From Rhodococcus jostii NBRC 16295 (GTDB taxonomy: Bacteria; Actinomycetota; Actinomycetes; Mycobacteriales; Mycobacteriaceae), in the NCBI RefSeq assembly GCF_001894825.1, contig NZ_BCWY01000036.1, forward strand, positions 1 through 64,000: a stretch of 64,000 nt of DNA. Direction: 5' to 3'. This document shows positions 17,351-25,180 of the stretch, in pieces (the first letter of the stretch is position 1; each line of letters opens with the position of its first letter). The notes below the pieces were generated by a model that ran no database searches, was not told the origin of the DNA, and saw only the letters and a list, made by a program, of their open reading frames with translations. The position numbers were made by a program, and so were the translations under genes.

Positions 17351-17360
17351 GTGCACTCAG
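17347..17360. terminator. 14-bp palindrome containing both convergent stop codons
   Basis: CTGAGTGCACTCAG is a perfect palindrome. The TGA of the DUF4436 gene (17348-17350) and the stop of the CGNR gene (17357-17359, read on the minus strand) both lie in it. It could form a short bidirectional hairpin or cruciform; no T-run follows on either side. Confidence 0.45.
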
Positions 17361-17917
17361 TCGATGCTCTGCAACTTCTTGCGCCGGCGATAGTCTGCGG
17401 CCTTGATCCGGTTGCCGCACTCCGCCATTCCGCACCAGCGGCGTGAGAAGCCGCGGGAGAGGTCTACGAACAACCGGGTGCAGTCCGGGTTCGAACACTC
17501 CTTCACCTTCGTCATCTCCGCCGATCCGATCAGCTCGATCGTGTCTCTGGCCAGGAGACTCAGGACGTTGTCGGGCGAGCCGGTGCTGGTTGTGTCGCGC
17601 TCGCGGGAGAGGGTCAGGGCGGGCAGCGGACCCCCGGCGGCGATGTTGAGAAGGCTGACCTCCTCCTGGGTCGCGCGGTGAGCGCTTCCGGTCAGCGACG
17701 CGGTGACGGCGCTGTAGATCGCCTCCCGGAGGCGCTGTGCGTCGGCGACGCTGCCGGACGACGGCGGGTCCATCTCGTCGCAGAGGTTCGCTCCGTCGAC
17801 CCAGTGCCGAAGGTCTTCCGGCTTCTCGAGTAGTTCGGTGCGCAGCGTTCGACGCCACAGGATGGTGCCGGCGAAGTCGAGGCAATGCCGCCCACTCACA
17901 TACACGAACTCGTTCAC
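17357..17917 (-). CDS. CGNR zinc-finger transcriptional regulator (ABATE domain)
   Basis: The 186-residue protein has the stress-response-type ABATE N-terminal domain (HCLDFAGTILWRR) and a C-terminal CGNR zinc finger: Cys pair in KECSNPDCTRLF, Cys in RWCGMAECGNRIKAADYRRRK. CGNR proteins are putative DNA-binding regulators with ligand-binding N-termini. The start is GTG 17917 (VNEFVYVSGRH). It is divergent from the MFS-DinB-PatB-RidA genes, and a long inverted repeat (17906-17950) covers its own start region. It is therefore the probable autoregulated controller of both directions. Confidence 0.85.
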   Translation of the reverse strand: MNEFVYVSGRHCLDFAGTILWRRTLRTELLEKPEDLRHWVDGANLCDEMDPPSSGSVADAQRLREAIYSAVTASLTGSAHRATQEEVSLLNIAAGGPLPALTLSRERDTTSTGSPDNVLSLLARDTIELIGSAEMTKVKECSNPDCTRLFVDLSRGFSRRWCGMAECGNRIKAADYRRRKKLQSID

Positions 17918-17950
17918 GTCACCATCTTGACAGGTGACGCGAACGAGTTC
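17906..17950. promoter_or_regulatory. 18-bp inverted repeat with central TTGACA (operator/promoter)
   Basis: Arms 17906-17923 and 17933-17950 match at 17 of 18 positions, around a 9-nt centre (17924-17932) that contains an exact -35 hexamer TTGACA (17927-17932). The core is GTCACC-N9-GGTGAC. The left arm overlaps the CGNR start codon. A dimer bound here would hide the -35 element of the rightward operon and the regulator's own start region. Confidence 0.7.
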
Positions 17951-17970
17951 AAACTTCTTCCATGATTCCC

Positions 17971-17991
17971 GTCACCCCCTAGGGTGGTGAC
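17971..17991. promoter_or_regulatory. second copy of the GTCACC-N9-GGTGAC operator
   Basis: GTCACC (17971-17976), 9 nt, GGTGAC (17986-17991): the same half-sites and spacing as the core of the larger repeat. The centres are 53 bp apart, about five helical turns, so two dimers would face the same side of the DNA. It lies about 90 bp before the MFS start. Confidence 0.65.
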
Positions 17992-18077
17992 GCTACTGGA
18001 ACCCTGATCCCCTTTCGATCAGTGGCGGCTGCGGGAACTCATTCAGCCAGTGTTCTCACCTAAGGAGCCCGGATTCC

Positions 18078-19475
18078 ATGTACGACGATGCGCGCGTGCC
18101 TGCGCCGACCCGAGAGTCCACCTCGCCCTCGATAACGACCGCCTCGATCGCGAGCCGGATGGAGCGATTGCCGTGGTGTCGGGTCCAGCGAAATCTCTTC
18201 CTGGTGATTGCGACCGCATGGTTCTTCGATTCGATCGACCTGGGCGCGATGACGTTCCTGCTGTCGCCGATCAGCCACCATTTCTCGCTCACCGCGGCCC
18301 AGACCGGAGTGCTCGGCAGCGCAAGCTTCGCCGGGATGTTCTTCGGCGCAGTCGGGGCCGGCGCGATCGCCGACCGATTCGGCCGCAGGCGGGTGTTCAA
18401 ATACAGCATCATCGTCTGGGGCCTGGCGAGCATCGGACTGGCACTGTCCTGGAACTTCGAGGCCCTGCTCACCTTCCGGTTCCTGCTCGGTGTCGGCATG
18501 GGCGCGGAGTTCCCGGTAGCCGCGGCCATCCTCGCCGAGTTCATGCCCTCGTCGAAGCGTGGGCGCTACGCCGCCCTGCTCGAGGGAGCGTGGCCGATCG
18601 GGTTCATCACGGCCGGCGCAGTGTCCTACCTCCTGGTCGCCTCGACGTTCGGGTGGCGCGGATTCTTCCTCATGCAGGCGGCCCTGGCCGTGGTCGCATT
18701 GATCATTCGGCGAAACCTGCCGGAGTCACCACGATGGCAGGTCTCGCGGGGACACGCGGTCGCAGCGGAACGCACCCTGACCTCCATCGAGAGCGCGGTA
18801 CGGACAGCGACGGGCCGACCGCTACCCGAACCCGAGCCCGTTCCCGGCGCACAGGGTGAAGACATCACGCAGGGCGGCTTTCGCGCACTCTTCCTTCCGG
18901 AACACAAAGCGCGCACCCTGACGGTATGGGCAGTGTGGTTTTGCCTGATGACCGGTTACTACGGGCTGACGACCTGGATCGGCAAGCTCCTCACCGACAA
19001 CGGCCTCGACGTCGCCAGGAGCATCGGGTTCGTCCTCGCCATGGCGTTGTGGGGGATCCCCGGCTTCCTCTCGGCCGCGTACCTCATCGAGCGGCTCGGA
19101 CGGCGCTACTGCCTTGCCGGATACACCATCGGAGCGGGCATCGCAGCCTTCTTCTACGGCCAGAGTGCGGGCACCGTCGAGTTGATCCTCGCCGGATCGT
19201 TCCTGCAATTCTTCTTCTTCGGCATGTTCTCCTCGATCTTCGCGTACACCCCGGAGCTGTTTCCCACCCGCAGTCGCGGCGCGGGAGTCGGCTCCGCGAC
19301 AGCGCTGGGGCGGCTGGGTTCGGTCTTCGGACCCATCGCGGTCCCCTTCCTGCTCTCCTTCGGCGGCACCGGACTGGTCTTCTCCACCAGCGCAGTCCTG
19401 TTCGCGATCGGTGCACTGATCGTCCTAACCCGATTGCCGGAGACGAAGGACGCTGTCCTCGAACAGATTCACTGA
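18078..19475 (+). CDS. MFS transporter, aromatic-acid/sugar symporter-like
   Basis: This 465-residue, 12-helix carrier begins helix 1 at ATAWFFDSIDLGAMTFLLSP (Asp-rich, as in AAHS and related importers). It has repeated MFS loops, IADRFGRRRVFKY and LIERLGRRYCL, and RGAGVGSATALGRLG in the second half. ATG 18078 has AAGGAG about 11 nt upstream; a later ATG at 18162 is possible. It is first in a four-gene run with DinB, PatB and RidA genes, downstream of the paired operators. Import of the C-S lyase substrate is the natural inference; export is not excluded. Confidence 0.82.
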   Translation: MYDDARVPAPTRESTSPSITTASIASRMERLPWCRVQRNLFLVIATAWFFDSIDLGAMTFLLSPISHHFSLTAAQTGVLGSASFAGMFFGAVGAGAIADRFGRRRVFKYSIIVWGLASIGLALSWNFEALLTFRFLLGVGMGAEFPVAAAILAEFMPSSKRGRYAALLEGAWPIGFITAGAVSYLLVASTFGWRGFFLMQAALAVVALIIRRNLPESPRWQVSRGHAVAAERTLTSIESAVRTATGRPLPEPEPVPGAQGEDITQGGFRALFLPEHKARTLTVWAVWFCLMTGYYGLTTWIGKLLTDNGLDVARSIGFVLAMALWGIPGFLSAAYLIERLGRRYCLAGYTIGAGIAAFFYGQSAGTVELILAGSFLQFFFFGMFSSIFAYTPELFPTRSRGAGVGSATALGRLGSVFGPIAVPFLLSFGGTGLVFSTSAVLFAIGALIVLTRLPETKDAVLEQIH

Positions 19476-19509
19476 CACTCGCCCGCATCGCACAACGAAA
19501 GCGAAACCC

Positions 19510-19983
19510 ATGAACAGCGACGAATACCTGTACTTTCTCGACCGCGCCTTCGACGGCATGCTCGCGGTCCTGGGCGAACTCGGCGACGAGCGCGCCAATC
19601 AGGCACCACCCTTCGACGGCGCGAACTCCCCGTGGGCGATCACCTACCACTGCACCGAGGTGGCCGACTACTGGATCGGGCACCTCATCGGGGGCCGCGA
19701 GAGTAACCGTGACCGTGCGGCCGAGTTCACTGCCACGGGAACCATCGCCGACCTCACCCGCGTGGTCACCGAACTGCGTTCGCGGCTGCAGAATGATCTC
19801 GAGCTTTTCGATCCCGTTGCGCCGCTGGCGAATACCCCGCCCGCCGACTATGAGGGGCCGAGTCGGGCACTGACACCGAACGGTGTCCTCCTTCATGTCC
19901 TCGAGGAACTGGCGCAGCACCACGGCCAAGTCGAGGTATCCCGCGACGCCCTGTCGACCGTCCCCGTGGAAGCAGCATTGTGA
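19510..19983 (+). CDS. DinB-family protein (putative thiol-dependent transferase)
   Basis: A 157-residue four-helix DinB/YfiT-fold protein. Candidate metal ligands are the His in ITYHCTEVADYW (about residue 46) and the two His in EELAQHHGQVEV near residue 140. Members studied in actinobacteria include mycothiol-dependent S-transferases and maleylpyruvate isomerases. The stop overlaps the PatB-like GTG start by 4 nt (GTGA), so it is made with a C-S lyase. That suggests it forms or rearranges the thiol adduct that the lyase cleaves; this is inference. Confidence 0.75.
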   Translation: MNSDEYLYFLDRAFDGMLAVLGELGDERANQAPPFDGANSPWAITYHCTEVADYWIGHLIGGRESNRDRAAEFTATGTIADLTRVVTELRSRLQNDLELFDPVAPLANTPPADYEGPSRALTPNGVLLHVLEELAQHHGQVEVSRDALSTVPVEAAL

Positions 19984-21191
19984 CTACCTCGATCACCCCC
20001 GCCCCTCGATTCCCGGGATTCGACGATCTCGACATCAGCCAACTGTCCCGGCGCACCGGGGTGAAATGGGCGCGCGCCGTCGAAGCCGGAGCCCTCCCGT
20101 CCTGGGTCGCCGACATGGACTTTCCCGTCGCACCGGAGATCCGCGCCGCGTTGAAGGACGTCATCGACCGCGGAGACCTCGGGTACCCGAACTGGTTGCA
20201 CGGCACCCCCTTGCGTGCCGAGTTCGCCCGGCGCATGTCCGACCGCTACGGCTGGCAGGTCGACCCCGCCGACGTGCGCGAGCAGACCGATCTGATCCAG
20301 GCCCTGCAGTTGATCCTGCATCTCGCCACCCGACCGGGGGATTCGGTGGTGATCCAGACCCCGAACTACCCGCCGTTCCTGGCAACGATCGAAACCATGG
20401 GGCGCAGAACCGTCGAGTTCCCGTTCGTCGATACCGAGAACGGGTGGGCTCTCGACTTCGACGAATTCGAGCGGACACTGGCGCAGAGTCGCCCCAAAGT
20501 ATTGGTCCTCGTCAACCCGCACAATCCGACCGGTCGAGTGCACACACGCCGCGAACTCGAACGCATCGCCGAACTCGCCGAGCGGTACGCGCTCCTCGTG
20601 ATCAGCGACGAGATCCATGCCGAACTGATCTACGAACCGCACCGGCACATTCCGTTCGCCTCGATCAGCGACGATGCCGCATCCCGGACCGTGACCTTCA
20701 CGTCCGCCGGCAAAGCCTTCAACCTCGCAGGTCTGCGCTGCGCGGTAGTGCACTACGGCCCCAAAGATCTGTTGGCGATCCGGGACGGCGAACCCCCGGA
20801 TCTCTACGGCGCGGTGTCGGTGCTCGGGGTCACCGGGACCCTCGCCGCATGGCAGCACGGGCATGGCTGGCAGGACACCCTCACGCGCGTCCTCGACCGC
20901 AATCGCCTACGCGTGCACGACACCCTGACCGGGACGCTACCCACGGCCCGACACCACCTGCCCGAGGCCACCTACCTCAGCTGGGTGAACGTCTCGACGC
21001 TGCCTGTCGCCGATCCCATCGACCGGATCCGCCGCTCCGGACACGTACTGGTGGACGGCGGCGACCCCTTCGGAAAGACCGACGGCCGGTTCATCCGGAT
21101 CAACTTCGCCACGTCGGACGCGCTTCTCGAACGAGTGCTCTCGGGAATCACCGACGCACTCACCGACCTCGACCCCTGCACGCTGACGTAA
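19980..21191 (+). CDS. MalY/PatB-type pyridoxal-phosphate C-S beta-lyase
   Basis: The 403-residue fold-type I PLP protein has the PatB/MalY hallmark LPSWVADMDFPVAPEI near residue 40, NPHNPTGRVH (Asn anchoring PLP), ISDEIHAELIY (Asp), and the PLP Lys in TFTSAGKAFNLAGLR (about residue 240). PatB-type enzymes cleave C-S bonds of cystathionine and cysteine S-conjugates, releasing thiol, pyruvate and ammonia through 2-aminoacrylate. GTG 19980 overlaps the DinB stop. RidA directly downstream hydrolyses such enamines, which supports lyase over aminotransferase activity. The physiological S-conjugate is unknown. Confidence 0.85.
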   Translation: MTTSITPAPRFPGFDDLDISQLSRRTGVKWARAVEAGALPSWVADMDFPVAPEIRAALKDVIDRGDLGYPNWLHGTPLRAEFARRMSDRYGWQVDPADVREQTDLIQALQLILHLATRPGDSVVIQTPNYPPFLATIETMGRRTVEFPFVDTENGWALDFDEFERTLAQSRPKVLVLVNPHNPTGRVHTRRELERIAELAERYALLVISDEIHAELIYEPHRHIPFASISDDAASRTVTFTSAGKAFNLAGLRCAVVHYGPKDLLAIRDGEPPDLYGAVSVLGVTGTLAAWQHGHGWQDTLTRVLDRNRLRVHDTLTGTLPTARHHLPEATYLSWVNVSTLPVADPIDRIRRSGHVLVDGGDPFGKTDGRFIRINFATSDALLERVLSGITDALTDLDPCTLT

Positions 21192-21205
21192 AGGACTCAC
21201 ATCAC

Positions 21206-21604
21206 ATGACCACCGCAATCGCGACCACCCGAGCGCCGTCCGCGGCACATCTCTACAGCCAAGGCGTACAGGTCGGCGACCTCGTGTTCTGCAGCGGCCA
21301 ACTGCCACTCTGCGCCGAGTCGGGCCGGCTCGTCGGCAAGGACGATCCCCGAGCCCAGACACGGCACGTTCTCGCCAACCTGACCGCAGTGCTCGAGGCG
21401 GCGGGCAGTTCCCTGGGGGACGTCGTCAAGACGACGATCTACCTCACCTCGATGGATCATGTCGACGCCGTGAATGCCGTGTACACCGGAGCCTTCACCG
21501 GCATCACACCCGCCCGATCCTGCATCGCCGTGCGCGCGCTCCCCCACCCGGATGCCCTCGTGGAGATCGAGGTGGTTGCCACGAGAGCGACGACTTCGGA
21601 ATAG
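21206..21604 (+). CDS. RidA-family enamine/imine deaminase
   Basis: A 132-residue RidA/YjgF protein: SQGVQVGDLVFCSGQLPLC at the N-terminus, VLEAAGSSLGDVVKTTIYL, and the Arg-containing signature TPARSCIAVRALP (substrate carboxylate-binding Arg, about residue 107). RidA proteins hydrolyse reactive 2-aminoacrylate-type enamines from PLP enzymes to keto acids. It starts 14 nt after the PatB-like stop with AAAGGA at 9-10 nt, so it removes the intermediate of its neighbour. It closes the MFS-DinB-PatB-RidA unit. Confidence 0.9.
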   Translation: MTTAIATTRAPSAAHLYSQGVQVGDLVFCSGQLPLCAESGRLVGKDDPRAQTRHVLANLTAVLEAAGSSLGDVVKTTIYLTSMDHVDAVNAVYTGAFTGITPARSCIAVRALPHPDALVEIEVVATRATTSE

Positions 21605-21612
21605 TCGAGGGC

Positions 21613-22065
21613 ATGGAGCGCCGGACCGACAGAGTGATGCCGCCGCGGTACCTCGCCTCCGTCAACAAGGTGATCGTCGGCCTGCACCGGTTGGGCGTTC
21701 CCCTGCCGATGCAGGCGCTCACCGTCCCCGGCCGGAAGTCGGGGGTGCTGCGGTCTACTCCCGTCACACCGTACGAGGTGGACGGCCGGCGCTACGTCGT
21801 CGCGGGTTACGCGAAATCGGATTGGGCGAAGAACGCCCGGGCGGCGGGGCGCGGCGAGTTGACCCGCGGCCGGCACCGCGAGCGCGTCCGGTTGGTTGCG
21901 CTGCCGGTCGAGGAGCGGGGCCGGATCCTCCGTGAGTTCCCGGCACGGGTGCCGCGCGGCGTCACCATGTTCCTCAAGGCCGGGACCGTCGCGAACGCCT
22001 CCCCGGAGGCGTTCGCGGCCGCCGCGGACCGGTGCGCGGTGTTCCGCATCGAGCCGCTCGACTGA
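21613..22065 (+). CDS. F420-dependent nitroreductase-family (Ddn-like) protein
   Basis: The 150-residue split-barrel protein has the Ddn/FDOR-A pattern: VNKVIVGLHRLGVPLPMQ, then LTVPGRKSGVLRSTPVTPYE (the GRKSG phosphate-binding motif) and VAGYAKSDWAKNARAAG. Such actinobacterial enzymes use deazaflavin F420 to reduce quinones or nitro compounds. The start is 8 nt after the RidA stop, so it may be transcribed with that operon without being part of the pathway. It is convergent with the cupredoxin lipoprotein gene, 5 bp away. Confidence 0.8.
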   Translation: MERRTDRVMPPRYLASVNKVIVGLHRLGVPLPMQALTVPGRKSGVLRSTPVTPYEVDGRRYVVAGYAKSDWAKNARAAGRGELTRGRHRERVRLVALPVEERGRILREFPARVPRGVTMFLKAGTVANASPEAFAAAADRCAVFRIEPLD

Positions 22066-22070
22066 CGGGG

Positions 22071-22508
22071 TCACCGAACCTCGAGGACGCCCACCATGTT
22101 CGGGTGGTAGGTGCAATGGAAGGCGAAGGTCCCCGGCTGGCCGGGAGCGGTGAACGTGGCGGTCTCGCCCGGTTCGATCTCCACGTCGAACAGGTCGCCG
22201 GTGTCCGCGGTCACGGTGTGTTCGGCGGTGTCGTTGTTGCGGACGGTGACCTGTTCTCCCGGTGCGAACGTGCCGGGCAGGGTGTATTTGAAGTCGGTGA
22301 TCACGATCTCCCGGTCACCCGGCTGCTCGGCACCCGCCGGCATGGACATCGGCATCGACATGGACATCGACGGCATGCCCGACATGGAGTGGTCGCCGCC
22401 GTGAGTCGATTCGGACGAACCCGACGAGTCTCCGCTGTCGCTGCCACACGCGGTCAGCGCGAGGGCCGCCAACAGAATCGGCAGTACAAGTGTCAGAACG
22501 CGTTTCAT
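22071..22508 (-). CDS. cupredoxin-domain lipoprotein with Met-rich linker
   Basis: The 145-residue protein starts at ATG 22508 with a lipoprotein signal (lipobox LTAC, Cys near residue 20). A Ser/Asp-rich segment, a striking Met-Ser-Pro stretch (MSGMPSMSMSMPMSMPAG, about 40-57) and a plastocyanin-like domain follow. Type-1 copper ligands fit His in EHTVTADT, then Cys-x3-His-x-x-Met in AFHCTYHPNM. It is anchored outside the membrane and may carry electrons or bind and store copper; the Met-rich run resembles copper-handling proteins. No oxidase gene is adjacent. Confidence 0.82.
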   Translation of the reverse strand: MKRVLTLVLPILLAALALTACGSDSGDSSGSSESTHGGDHSMSGMPSMSMSMPMSMPAGAEQPGDREIVITDFKYTLPGTFAPGEQVTVRNNDTAEHTVTADTGDLFDVEIEPGETATFTAPGQPGTFAFHCTYHPNMVGVLEVR

Positions 22509-22619
22509 GGTTCTCGCCTCCGGGGTGCCGGTGGGAACGGATGCCCGACGCACCGTTCCTCGCCGGAGTAGTACCCGTTTTCGCGGACGGCACCCCTCGG
22601 CGAGAACTCCCGAGGGACG

Positions 22620-23330
22620 TCAGCGGCCGTTCAGCGCCTCCTGCGTCTCCAGATTTGCCACCGGGGTGCGGAGCAGGGCGACGGCATCCGCGTAGAGCGA
22701 GGACTTGATCTCGCCGAGCGTGCGGCCCCGCGTCGCGACCAGGCCCTGAGCGTGTTCGACGGCGGTGGCGAGCACCTGGTGTTCGGGGGCGACCTCGTCG
22801 ACGAACCCGAGTGCGCGCGCCTCGACGCCGCCGTACCGGTGCCCGGTGACCAGGGCGGTGTGCACGGCCCGCGCGGGCAGGCGGGCCGCGAGCAGCGCGA
22901 TGCTGCCGGGCGCGTAGCTCGCCCCGATGGTGATCCCGGGTAGGCAGAAGTAACCGCGGTCCTCCCGCATCACCCGGTGATCGTGGGCCGCGGCGAGGAT
23001 GGCGCCGCCGCCGAACGTGTGCCCCGCCAGCGCGGCCACGGTGGGCAGGGGGAATGTGAGGATCCGCGCGAACAGGGCCTGAACACGGTCGATGTAGGAG
23101 TTCAGCTTGTCGGTATTGGCGACGACCCACCCCGTGTCGAGGCCGGTGGAGTAGAACTTTCCGGTTGCCGTCGTCACCAGGGCGGCGGGGCCGTCGTGCC
23201 GCTCGACCTGATCGAGGAGTTCATCCACCTTCTCGATCCAGTCCGGATGGAAGGCGTTCTCGCTGTCGCGTTCCCCCTCCTCACCGAAGTACAGGACGAA
23301 CACATCTCCCGAGCGCTCCAAGTAAGGCAT
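22620..23330 (-). CDS. enoyl-CoA hydratase/isomerase-family protein
   Basis: A 236-residue crotonase-fold protein with the oxyanion segment AALAGHTFGGGAILAAAHDH (about residue 102) and GKFYSTGLDTGWV. Its overall pattern is nearest to delta3-delta2 enoyl-CoA isomerases. At the position of the usual catalytic Glu it reads FCLPGITIGASYAPG, with Gly where CLPE is expected, so activity may be altered. It is transcribed alone, divergent from the DUF6292-like gene. Substrate unknown. Confidence 0.8.
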   Translation of the reverse strand: MPYLERSGDVFVLYFGEEGERDSENAFHPDWIEKVDELLDQVERHDGPAALVTTATGKFYSTGLDTGWVVANTDKLNSYIDRVQALFARILTFPLPTVAALAGHTFGGGAILAAAHDHRVMREDRGYFCLPGITIGASYAPGSIALLAARLPARAVHTALVTGHRYGGVEARALGFVDEVAPEHQVLATAVEHAQGLVATRGRTLGEIKSSLYADAVALLRTPVANLETQEALNGR

Positions 23331-23449
23331 GCGGCGAGGCTACCCGCAGACGACGACGGCGCGCCCCTCGAGCACACACCCCGGTGAGTGAAGTTTCAAC
23401 TGTCGCCGGGAGGGGTATGTCGATCGTCAAATAGCTGAGGCGGTGGACG

Positions 23450-23899
23450 ATGAAGAGCGGAACAGGCGTTGCCGACACCCGCACCGTTCGGGACTACATC
23501 CACGCGGTGGCCCGCAGTGTTCATGCCGACTCCGTCGACTGGTGGGACGGCGACGCGCTCGAGGCCGTCCTCGTCCTGCCGTTCCGGTTGCACTATCTGC
23601 CGGGGCGCAGTGCGGTGCTGGCGTGGAACCGGAACTTCGGGTGGTCTCTCGGCGTCGAGGGGTTGGGCCGCCGCAGTGTCATCGTGATCGACGGCCTCGG
23701 TCTCGGGCGGATGCCGTCGCCCGCCGGGTGCGCGGAGCGCGCGGTGGAATTGATCGACGACTACCGCCGTTCGACACCGGCGTTGCCGGGCGCCCCGGTC
23801 GCCGACACCGGCAACCCGACCGCCGCGGATCGGTGCCGGCGCATCGGCGGGGAGAATGCCGGTCGCGGACGGCGGGACAGGGTCGTCCGCCGACCGTGA
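23450..23899 (+). CDS. DUF6292-like hypothetical protein
   Basis: This 149-residue soluble protein contains VLVLPFRLHYLPGRSAVLAW and WNRNFGWSLGVEG, resembling the short actinobacterial DUF6292 family of unknown function. The C-terminal 35 residues are Arg/Gly-rich and probably disordered. ATG 23450 has a purine-rich GAGGCGGTGG site just upstream. Its stop overlaps the GTG of the AI-2E-family gene by 4 nt (GTGA), so the two are coupled. I cannot assign a role. Confidence 0.65.
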   Translation: MKSGTGVADTRTVRDYIHAVARSVHADSVDWWDGDALEAVLVLPFRLHYLPGRSAVLAWNRNFGWSLGVEGLGRRSVIVIDGLGLGRMPSPAGCAERAVELIDDYRRSTPALPGAPVADTGNPTAADRCRRIGGENAGRGRRDRVVRRP

Positions 23900-25062
23900 C
23901 CGGTGGCGCCGAGGGTCACGACGACACGGTGGCCCAACCGCATTCCCCCGCGGTGGAGGGGCCGATCGTCGCCGCGGAGGAGAGCGCGGCCCGCATCAGC
24001 ACGGAGTCGCATCCGCTCGGCAGGCCCGGGCCACGGTTCGATCGCCGTTCCCCGTTCTTCATCGGCATGGCCGGCGCCGCCGGGGTCGCCGTCACCTACG
24101 CCCTGATCGAAGTGGTGCTGGCGGCCCGCGGGGTGCTCGTCCTCATCGCCGTCGCCGCGTTCCTCGCGATCGGTCTCGAACCCGCCGTGTCCTGGCTGGT
24201 GCGGCACGGATTCCCCCGGTGGGTCGCCGTCACAACGGTTTTCGTCATCGCATTCGCAATACTCGCCGGGTTCCTGGCCGCGGCGATCCCGCCGATGGTC
24301 ACCCAGGGCGGTGCTCTCGTGCACAACGCCCCCGACTACCTGGGCCACCTCGAGCAGCGCTACCCCGCCCTCGGGGAGCTCAGCACCCGGTTCCATCTGC
24401 AGGACCAACTGCGGCAGGCGCTCGATGCCGGGAACGTCCCGGTGGTGGTCGGCGGGCTCGTGGGTGCGGGCAAGTTCGTGTTCAGCGCGGTCAGCGGCAC
24501 GGTGATCGTCGTCGTACTCACCGCGTACTTCCTGGCCGACTTCGCGCACATCCGGTCGTCGATCTACCGCCTGGCACCGAATTCTCGCCGCCCGCGCACG
24601 ATTCTGATCGGCGACGAGATCTTCGCCAAGGTCGGCGGCTACGTGCTGGGAAATCTCCTGATCTCGCTGATCACCGCCGTCCTCACGTTCGTGTGGCTGG
24701 TGGCCTTCGACGTCCCCTACCCGTTGTTGCTGGCCGTCCTGGTCGCCGTGCTGGACCTGATTCCGGTGGTCGGTTCCACCCTCGCCGGCATCGTGGTGGC
24801 GCTGGTCGCCCTGACCGTCTCCCTCCCGGTGTCGCTGGCGACCATCGTCTTCTTCATCGCGCTCCGTCTGTTCGAGGACTACCTGCTCGTGCCCCGCATC
24901 ATCGGCCGGACCGTCAAGGTGCCGCCGATGGTCACCGTCGTCGCCGTCCTCATCGGTGGGGCGCTGCTCGGCATCGTCGGGGCGCTGCTGGCGATTCCGG
25001 TGGCCGCCGCCGTTCTGCTCCTCGCCCGCGAGACGGTGTTTCCGCAGCTCGACCGCGGTTGA
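23896..25062 (+). CDS. AI-2E family (PerM-like) membrane transporter
   Basis: The product of about 388 residues has a soluble N-terminus of about 55 residues, then eight helices in the AI-2E/UPF0118 arrangement: early pairs (VAVTYALIEVVLAARGVLVL), a central extracytoplasmic stretch (about 130-190), and the conserved late segment VAVLDLIPVVGSTLAGIVVA, followed by EDYLLVPRIIGRTVKVPP. The family includes the quorum-signal exporter TqsA and Na+/H+ antiporter-like proteins; substrate unknown. GTG 23896 is chosen from the 4-nt overlap with the upstream stop; the frame is open further upstream only as an overlap. Confidence 0.82.
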   Translation: MTGGAEGHDDTVAQPHSPAVEGPIVAAEESAARISTESHPLGRPGPRFDRRSPFFIGMAGAAGVAVTYALIEVVLAARGVLVLIAVAAFLAIGLEPAVSWLVRHGFPRWVAVTTVFVIAFAILAGFLAAAIPPMVTQGGALVHNAPDYLGHLEQRYPALGELSTRFHLQDQLRQALDAGNVPVVVGGLVGAGKFVFSAVSGTVIVVVLTAYFLADFAHIRSSIYRLAPNSRRPRTILIGDEIFAKVGGYVLGNLLISLITAVLTFVWLVAFDVPYPLLLAVLVAVLDLIPVVGSTLAGIVVALVALTVSLPVSLATIVFFIALRLFEDYLLVPRIIGRTVKVPPMVTVVAVLIGGALLGIVGALLAIPVAAAVLLLARETVFPQLDRG

Positions 25063-25180
25063 CGAGTCGTGGCGCGAAAACGGCCTTGTGGAATAAGTTT
25101 CCGTGTTCTGCTTACCCTGGAGACGTGGGATGCGCCGGGGCATGCTCGGGCCGTGTCCCGAGCGGAGAAAGAGGCGCTGG

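Noticed and set aside
17480-17500. GGTTCGAAC stretch resembling a tRNA T-loop
   Set aside because: It is inside the CGNR coding sequence, and no cloverleaf arms pair around it.
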